Assembly (NCBI GenBank): GCA_033439765.1
Contig: JAULSN010000004.1
Location: 3,792,001 to 3,856,000, forward strand
From: Lasiosphaeria ovina
Taxonomy: Eukaryota > Ascomycota > Sordariomycetes > Sordariales > Lasiosphaeriaceae
Direction: 5' to 3'
Length of the DNA stretch: 64,000 nt
Shown here: positions 57,945-64,000 of the stretch, piece by piece
Position numbering within the stretch: the first letter of the stretch is position 1
How the letters are laid out: every line of letters begins with the position of its first letter
Position numbers and translations under genes: made by a program
Notes under the pieces: model-generated
Database searches by the model: none
What the model was told of the DNA's origin: nothing
The model's input: only the letters and a program-made list of their open reading frames with translations

Positions 57945-58223
57945 GCGGTCTTTTTATGTTTTTTTGGGGGTTTAATGGCAGGCAATGGCAGGGGATTTGG
58001 GCGATTATTGATACCACGGGGCATGTAGACGGGGCGTTGTTTTTAACGGGAGCTTTACTATAACTTAGCCAGCGATACCGAGTCTAGATTCCGGTCGGGT
58101 ATTTATAATAATCCCTTAAATATAGGTAGGTAGTAGCTTACCCCTATTTAAAGTCATTATCTATGCTCTATCCCATACAGGCCATAACAACTACCTTTCC
58201 GACGTAGCACCTAACCCAAGAAA
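57945..58223. other. Spacer between POT1 and gene remnants
   Basis: About 280 bp, AT-richer than the flanking coding DNA, with the POT1 3' region and short taggtaggtag-like words. Confidence 0.4.
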
Positions 58224-58388
58224 ATGGCCACCACCACCTCGGCCAGCCCGCCCGTCGAGGGCATCACGCGCCACATAACCGCCGTTAACGGCACCATACT
58301 ACACTATATCTCGGCCGGGACGTCGGGCTCTCCTATCCTACTTATCCACGGCTTCCCCAAGACGTGGTGGGCCTTCCACACAAGCTGA
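58224..58388 (+). pseudogene. N-terminal fragment of an alpha/beta-hydrolase
   Basis: A 54-residue frame starts at ATG 58224 and contains LHYISAGTSGSPILLIHGFP followed by KTWWAF, the oxyanion-hole HGFP region of epoxide-hydrolase/haloalkane-dehalogenase-type proteins. It ends at a TGA that follows a frameshift: one frame over, the sequence continues as HKLIPLLTASHT, the expected next strand, and then stops being hydrolase-like by about 58420. The nucleophile region and the rest of the protein are absent; the sequence runs straight into the 3' end of an oppositely oriented gene. So this is a truncated, frameshifted relic. Confidence 0.75.
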
Positions 58389-58423
58389 TCCCGCTGCTCA
58401 CGGCGTCGCACACTACCCGATAA

Positions 58424-59246
58424 TCAAAAAGGGATAAGATAATGCCCTTCGGCGACCTTGCAAGACTCCTTCAGCACCGGGTCTGACTCAATCTCCAGCC
58501 TGCGGATAGCCCTCTTCTCGTGGTGAGGCATGAGGACGGAGTCGTAATGCATGCCTGCGCCGCACCACCCCCACGCCAACGCGTCCTCGTTGTCGACATA
58601 CGAAGCGCTCGACCCGGCCGGTAGCAGCAGCAGCTCCTTCTCCTCCATACCCCCGATATACGAGAGACTACGGGGTTCAATCGCTGACGGGTCGGGACGC
58701 AGCCCAAAGGCGGCGGCTTCCCGGGCCTCCAGCGCCGTGACAAAGTCGATGGCCGCCTCGAGCGTCTTGGTAATCGTGTTTCCACCACTAATATTATCCT
58801 GCTGGATGATGGACTCAAAGGTAATGGGCGCGCTGAGGCCGTCCTCGATGCCCATGCGGACCAGAACAACGTCCGCGTTGACATAGTCCTGGTACGGGGC
58901 ATTGCCCGTCCTTATGTGGCTTATGGTTATGTACCTCAATAAAGCACGCCCTATAGAAATGGCCCGCAGCCTGAAGGTCTGTGGCGCTCTCGTTTGCGAC
59001 GGAGGCCATTGCGGGGGGGCATTGCTTAATATAGTATCCTAGCTAATGATATCTCTAGCCAACCACATACGTTAGCCGGCTTCTTCTCATTAGCAAGAGG
59101 GTATACGCCAAGGCGAACGGGATTGCCTACGGCGGTGACCTGAAAGCGTTGGAGCTATGCTCCAAGTCTCGGACAAGTTGCGCGTATAGCTCGCGGCCCT
59201 TGGTAACGAGATCAGCGTACTCGCGAGTAGAAGAAATAGGATTCAT
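58424..59246 (-). pseudogene. Unknown-function gene, probably frameshifted
   Basis: Three pieces read open and in phase: 59139-59071, 59024-58935 and 58888-58424, separated by two 46 bp introns with GTATGT and GTACAT donors. They encode VTAVGNPVRLGVYPLANEKK, then AMASVANESATDLQAAGHFY, then NADVVLVRMGIEDGLSAPIT, ISGGNTITKTLEAAIDFVTA and finally DNEDALAWGWCGAGMHYDSV, ending KVAEGHYLIPF. Upstream, 59246-59141 encodes MNPISSTREYADLVTKGREL and looks like the natural N-terminus, but it joins the next piece one base out of frame at about 59140, with no fitting intron. Either a one-base frameshift has broken the gene or the start is elsewhere. I do not recognise the family. It sits tail to tail with the hydrolase relic. 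Confidence 0.5.
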
Positions 59247-59909
59247 CGGGCCGGTAGGATTCGAGATATAGGGGGGAGGGGGAGGGGGGGGGGGGAGAAT
59301 ACCAAGGTAGATAGGGGCTTTATATGCCCATCGGCGTACTGAAAACCGACACATGAACCTGTCCATTGGCAAACAACTATGGCCAAACCCAAATCCAAGC
59401 AGTCAGACAGGCAGACGGGCAGGACAGCGGCGCAGACGAAGTCCCTCTCGATTCTCTCATTTTACACTGACCGACTACCGCAGGTACGTACTAAACAGAA
59501 TTTGAAGGAAAACGAAAGACCAACAACGACAATAACAAAAAAAACAAAGCCCGAAACAAAAAAGGCTCCAGTCCGCTCCAGCTATCATAACAGGAATACT
59601 ACTAGAAAAAAGGAATAAGAAAATGGGGCCGTAGGCATGGACAGACATGGGCATAGACAATAGACAATAGACTTCATGTCATCTCTTTCTCTTTCTCTCG
59701 TTCTCTTTCTTTCGCTCTGTGCCTTCGCTCCCTGCTTGCTCGACGACGACGATGACAACGCGCCGTCCCAACTCTCTCCATCTACCCCATACCATCCCGT
59801 CTCTCTCTCGCCTCTCAGAGTCTCTGTTCATCCCACTCTCTCAGCTGTCTCCACCTCAAAACTCTCTCTCTAAACGCCTAAGCCCAAGCCCAAACCGCAA
59901 GCGACAACT

Positions 59910-59940
<31 letters not shown>

Positions 59941-60230
59941 CAGCACGTATCCGTATCGAGAAGAGAGTTTTCTTATCAAAGCCGCGTGCACAGCCTTGAA
60001 CAGGACGCGAAGCGCCAAGCTGAACCGAACAAGATGCCGGCAGGAAGAATAGGAGAAACAGAAAGCAAAAGAAAAAGAGTGAACAACAACCAGAAGAACC
60101 AGAAGAAACAAGAAAAAACAAAAACAACCTCCCGTAATCCCGTAATGATCCGTAATTACAGACCTTCCAAACGTCTTTCGAAAACCCCCTTGAAGAAAAA
60201 GAAAGAAAAAAAAAATACAACACCACAGAA
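59247..60230. other. Low-complexity intergenic region
   Basis: About 1 kb upstream of the unknown gene and downstream of the cohesin gene's stop. It holds a G/C homopolymer stretch (59270-59295), a CT-rich tract (59682-59720), an A-run of 28 (59913-59940) and A-rich DNA to 60228. No gene is recognisable; a long plus-strand frame that continues into the cohesin gene is an artefact of simple sequence. Confidence 0.6.
59913..59940. repeat. A28 homopolymer
   Basis: A run of 28 A on the plus strand, about 290 bp past the cohesin gene's stop. Its exact length may be affected by sequencing. Confidence 0.9.
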
Positions 60231-63200
60231 TCAATCGCCTATGACAGGGTCGTCCTCGTCCATGTTATCACCGCCACCCTTCCGCCCTCCGCCGTCGTCG
60301 TCGTCATCCTCGTCATCGTCTATGATGGGGTCCTCCCCGTCCATCAGGCCGCGGCGGCGCAGGTCTTCGGCGGTGCCCTCCTCAGGCTCGGGCTCGGGGT
60401 CGTCGTCAATGTCCTCGATGTCGTCTTCGTCACTAGTGTCGTCGCCGACGACGATCTCGGCGCTCAGAGGGCCCCTGCCGCGGTTGTTCTTCTTTTTGGC
60501 GGCTGCAGCGTTCGCGGCCGCGGTTGACCCACTGCCACTGGCGGTAGAGGCAGGCTGTTTCCCCTTGCCCCGGGACGCAGCAGCAGCAGCGCCGGCCTTT
60601 TTTCTCCCGCCGGCGGCCGCCGCGGCGCCGGCCTTGTCGCGGAGCTTGGCCTCGTCGAGGTACGAGAGCGTCTCCTTGAGGTTGTGGCCGAGCTTGTTCT
60701 GGTTGCGGAGCATGCGGCGGCGCAGCTTGCCGGCGATGGGCCCCGTGTTGTCGAGCATCTTGGCGGCGATGGCGAGGACGAACTTGCCGGCGAGCTCGCA
60801 GAGGGCGCGCTCCGTCTTGAGCTCTTTGCCCTTCTTCTCGGTGGGCGAGAGCTCGTCGTCCTCGTTGTCGTCGTCCGAGAACTGGTCGTCGTCGAGCGGG
60901 TCCTCGTCCTCGGCCGGCTCGTTGAGGCCGCGCTTGATGCAGCGCGCGTAGGCGCGCTCGGCCGCGTCGAAGATGTCGACCAGCTCGTCGATCAGCTTCG
61001 GCTGGATCGTATTGTACAGCGGGTCCAGGACGGCGTACTTGCCGCCGCCCCTGGCGCCGTCGGCCGCGCCCTGCTGGTTCAGGTCGGCCACATTCTGCCG
61101 GAGCGATGCGAACACGACGTGCAGGTCGCAGAGCCCGCCCGTGGCGAAGAGCCGGAGGTCGTCGTTGGTCCCGCGCGACGACAGGGTCCTGATCAAGTTT
61201 GCCTGGAACGCGTCGCGGCGGCTGTCGAGCTTCTCGGCGTCGGCGCTGGTAATCTCCACGCCCGCCTGAACAGAGTCAATCAGGTTGCGCACTTTCCACA
61301 TAAAGTAGAACTGGCAGGACTTGGCGGCGAAAGACACCGCCTCGTCCTCGAGGTCGTCTAGAGCCTCGTCGACCTGGTCGAGGCAGCCGCGGTGAACGAC
61401 CTGGATGAGGAGGTCGATTGCGGGAGCCTCGGAACCCTCTGACTGCCCCTCGGCTTCGAGCACATCGATGCAGTTAGCAATGCTGGCGAGCTTGCTTGCC
61501 TTGAGGAGAATGTGGCCCAGTTCGGCGATGGCTGGCTCGTCGAGGTTGCCGCGCAATTTGAGCTCGTACGTCTTGTCGAAATGCCGAAGAGCGTTGATAA
61601 CAGCCTGCCACAGATCGGCAATCTTTGCGTCCGTGATCTCCTCCAACTCGTCGTACTTGCGCGAATGTAGCAGCGCCGCTGCGGCTTCGGCGAGAACACC
61701 CCTGTCGACATGCCTGTCGAACTGTGTGCAGATCTCATCTAGAAGCCTGGTGTACGTCGAAGAGTCCTGGCGAAGTTGCTGGAAGATGTCGAGATCGAGA
61801 TAGTGCTCTAGCCGCAACACCACGACGGCGGTACTGGCATCAGCTCCGTACTTCTTCAGGAGGCGGGGGATAATAGTGGCAAGATGGACGGCAGAATCCT
61901 CGGGGCTCTCGCCGTCGGCGCGCGGTTTCCTCCTGCTCCGGTCAACTTCTGTGGCCGGGGTCAGGCTCAGTTTGACGGCCGACGAGAGAACCTCGAGAAG
62001 GACTGATTCCTCCTTGCCCATGGGCGCCACGGCGTTTCTCAGGGCAGACTCATTCGAGCTCTTTCCCCTCGACGCCGATTTTGACTTTGAGCTCGTGGTG
62101 TGGTCGTACAGAAGGTATCCGGACAGAAGCTCCCAGTTCTTTACATGGTCGATTTTCTCGTACAAAACCTGGGACGCAAGGGAGATTCTGGTCTCGGGCG
62201 CTACGGCCTGGACTATCTCGACGGCAACATCGAGGCCCCGGGGGGGTTCAGTCTCGTTCTCCTCCTCAAGCTGGGCGTCGTAGTTAGCGAGCAGCTCAGC
62301 GAGGCACTTGATACTGATCCAGTCTCGGCGGGGCGAGAAGTAGTCCTCCTCGAGGTCGTCGCCGAACAGCTCCTCGACCGCGTCGGCGCCTCCAATGTCG
62401 TCAATCTTGCTCTCAATCGAGTCGTTAACGCAACCGGCAAAGAAGTCAATAACCGCCCTCCGGACGCGCAGCTCCGAGTCGAATATCAGCCGGCCAATGG
62501 CGTCGACCTCGTCGGGGTCCAGCGAGCCCGTGTCTTTGAGGATCTGGGTGACGGCAATGGCGGCGACTCTGACGCTGACGTCCGAGTCCTTTGTGGCCAT
62601 CTCGACCAGGCGCGGCCTGAACCGGTCGATGAAGTGGCCCAGCTTCTCGGCATCCCGCTTGAATATTCTCGCTAGCTGCTTGAGGACCTCCTGTCTCGTC
62701 TGCGGCATGACGTCGGAGAGCATCCAGCCCAGGTAGCGGAGATACTCGGGCTCCATGAAGATGGTGGGCAGCTGCCAGATCCACGAGCCGAGGGCTTCGA
62801 CGCACTCAGTGCGGATCTTGGGGTCGATGTCGCGGTAGCGGTGAACGAAGACGGTTTCGAAAAAGTCGGAGATCTGTTCCTGGCAGATCTTGCGATTCTC
62901 GTTGGCCTCGTCGAGGTTCTTCTGGATGGCTACCAACCTGTCCTTGTTCTTGTTCTTCCCCTTACGGCTCTTTTCGGCCTCGACCTGCTGCGTCATCTTG
63001 GTGATGCGGTCGTCGAGCTTCTTGGCCACCTCGACGAGCGAGGCCTCCATGGCGAGCGCAACGGTGGTGGCCGTGTGCCGGAACGGGCGCAGGGTGGACG
63101 ACGACATTGAGGCGACCCATCTCGCAATGTTCTCCATCAGCGAGGCATCCTTGTACAGGACGTCGGTCTCGTGGATGACGGTCACGAGCGACCGGAAGAA

Positions 63201-64000
63201 GCCTATGAGCAAGTCGCGGAACGACCTGCTGGACTTGGCCCTCGAGATGAGAGGGTAGTCGGTTATTCCCTCCTGGAGCAGACAGCGGCATTAGCACGGA
63301 CTGCGCCTAGCAGAAAAGAGAGTCGGACCTGTCTGGCTTACCTCGGCGTACACATTCTGCAAGTCTGCAAGCCGGTTCTGGCAGTTTTCAGGGTCGCGGA
63401 TGTCGTCCGCCGTGACGTGCTGGTCGCAGCCAGCAGCCATCAAGATGCAGTTGACCAGGTCGGTGACGGCGAGCGTGTCGTCGGCCTGGTATTTGTGGTA
63501 CCACTCCGTAGCGACCTTGTCCGAGGAGTCTCCCGAGGCAAATACATCGGCTGGCGGAGAGGAGAGGGTTAGAATACGGGAAGACACAACAAACGCGCCA
63601 CACAGGCAGACAGCAGACAGACAAAGCTCAGGCAATCCGTCGACACAGCTGTCTTGGACAGGTTGACAAGACCAATGCCAATAAGGGAGAATGAAGATAA
63701 AACAAGAACGCACCATAGAGCCCATCTCCGTCGCGACGCGCAATGGCGATTCGCACCGTCTTCTTGGGCCGACTCGGCAGTCTCGCCGCATGAACGGATT
63801 CAGCAGCAGGTGATCCAGTGCTGCCCGCGGGCTCTACAGACGCCGACTCTGGAGCGGGGGGCGCGTCGCCGTTGATCTTTGGCTTCTTGGCGGCGGGTTT
63901 CTTCTGCTTGGCCGGCTGCGACGACGAGGCCGAGGGCTTTTTCCTGCGCGGAGGCCGGGGTTCGTCGGCGGCACTATCATCGGCGTCGGCATCTTCGTCG
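60231..64000 (-). CDS. PSC3: Cohesin subunit SA/STAG (Psc3/Scc3), 5' end missing
   Basis: Exons 64000-63714 (partial), 63550-63342 and 63272-60231, with introns of 163 and 69 bp, give about 1,180 residues to the stop; the N-terminus lies beyond the window. Scc3/STAG is the HEAT-repeat subunit of cohesin that binds the kleisin and DNA. The visible N-terminus is Lys/Pro/Ala-rich and unstructured (KKPAAKKPKINGDA), then the conserved start DVFASGDSSDKVATEWYHKY. The STAG domain spans GITDYPLISRAKSSRSFRDL and WVASMSSSTLRPFRHTATTV, and the stromalin domain IRTECVEALGSWIWQLPTIF and LGWMLSDVMPQTRQEVLKQL. Helical repeats follow to about 200 residues from the end. The tail is low-complexity: Ala/Gly/Lys-rich, then strongly acidic with Asp runs, ending MDEDDPVIGD. 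The frame joins exactly at both introns. Confidence 0.95.

Noticed and set aside
59719..60951. 410-residue plus-strand Ser/Pro/Lys-rich frame
   Set aside because: Made of simple sequence (CT tract, A28) and antisense to the acidic tail of the cohesin gene.

Overview
The window is nuclear DNA of a filamentous ascomycete, most likely a Sordariomycete. Genes are intron-poor with short GT-AG introns (mostly 45-110 bp), coding regions are GC-rich, spacers are long, and several products are typical of Pezizomycotina: a NACHT-ankyrin NLR, fungal Med5, fungal Irc22 and fungal POT1. I cannot name the genus from sequence alone. Exon joins given here were read by eye from splice sites, frame and family conservation; each multi-exon model adds up to an intact frame.

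Layout. 1-4.4 kb: the start of an unknown acidic protein (runs off the left edge), a DUF4202 protein and an FMN-dependent 2-hydroxy-acid dehydrogenase. 6.0-10.1 kb (minus): a complete seven-exon NLR with a conserved helical N-terminal domain, a NACHT ATPase and ten and a half nearly identical 35-residue ankyrin repeats. 10.6-11.4 kb: a broken C2H2 zinc-finger gene. 13.2-14.7 kb: a single-pass cell-surface sensor-like protein. 17.0-22.9 kb: Med5 and a conserved protein of unknown function. 22.9-29.8 kb: a 6.9 kb stretch with no gene I can support. 29.8-36.5 kb: a CocE/S15-type hydrolase, Irc22 (TRAP-alpha-like ER protein) and a secreted GH43-like protein that appears to lack catalytic residues. 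38.5-42.5 kb: an AT-hook protein and a proline-rich orphan. 43.6-48.0 kb: a DExH RNA helicase. 48.1-51.4 kb: a six-hairpin (GH78-like) glycosidase with an unusual low-complexity tail. 51.6-52.7 kb: inverted-repeat structures that look like small non-autonomous DNA elements. 52.8-57.9 kb: importin alpha and POT1, divergently arranged. 58.2-59.2 kb: remnants of an alpha/beta-hydrolase and a second, apparently frameshifted gene. 60.2-64.0 kb: the cohesin subunit Psc3/STAG, running off the right edge.

Most genes are core nuclear functions (transcription, nuclear import, telomere, cohesion, RNA remodelling) mixed with extracellular enzymes; there is no operon-like or biosynthetic cluster. The most dynamic locus is the NLR with its homogenised repeats, beside gene debris and gene-poor DNA. 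The other accessory signals are the inverted-repeat elements near 51.6-52.4 kb, the decayed genes near 58-59 kb and the GH43-like protein with altered active-site positions.
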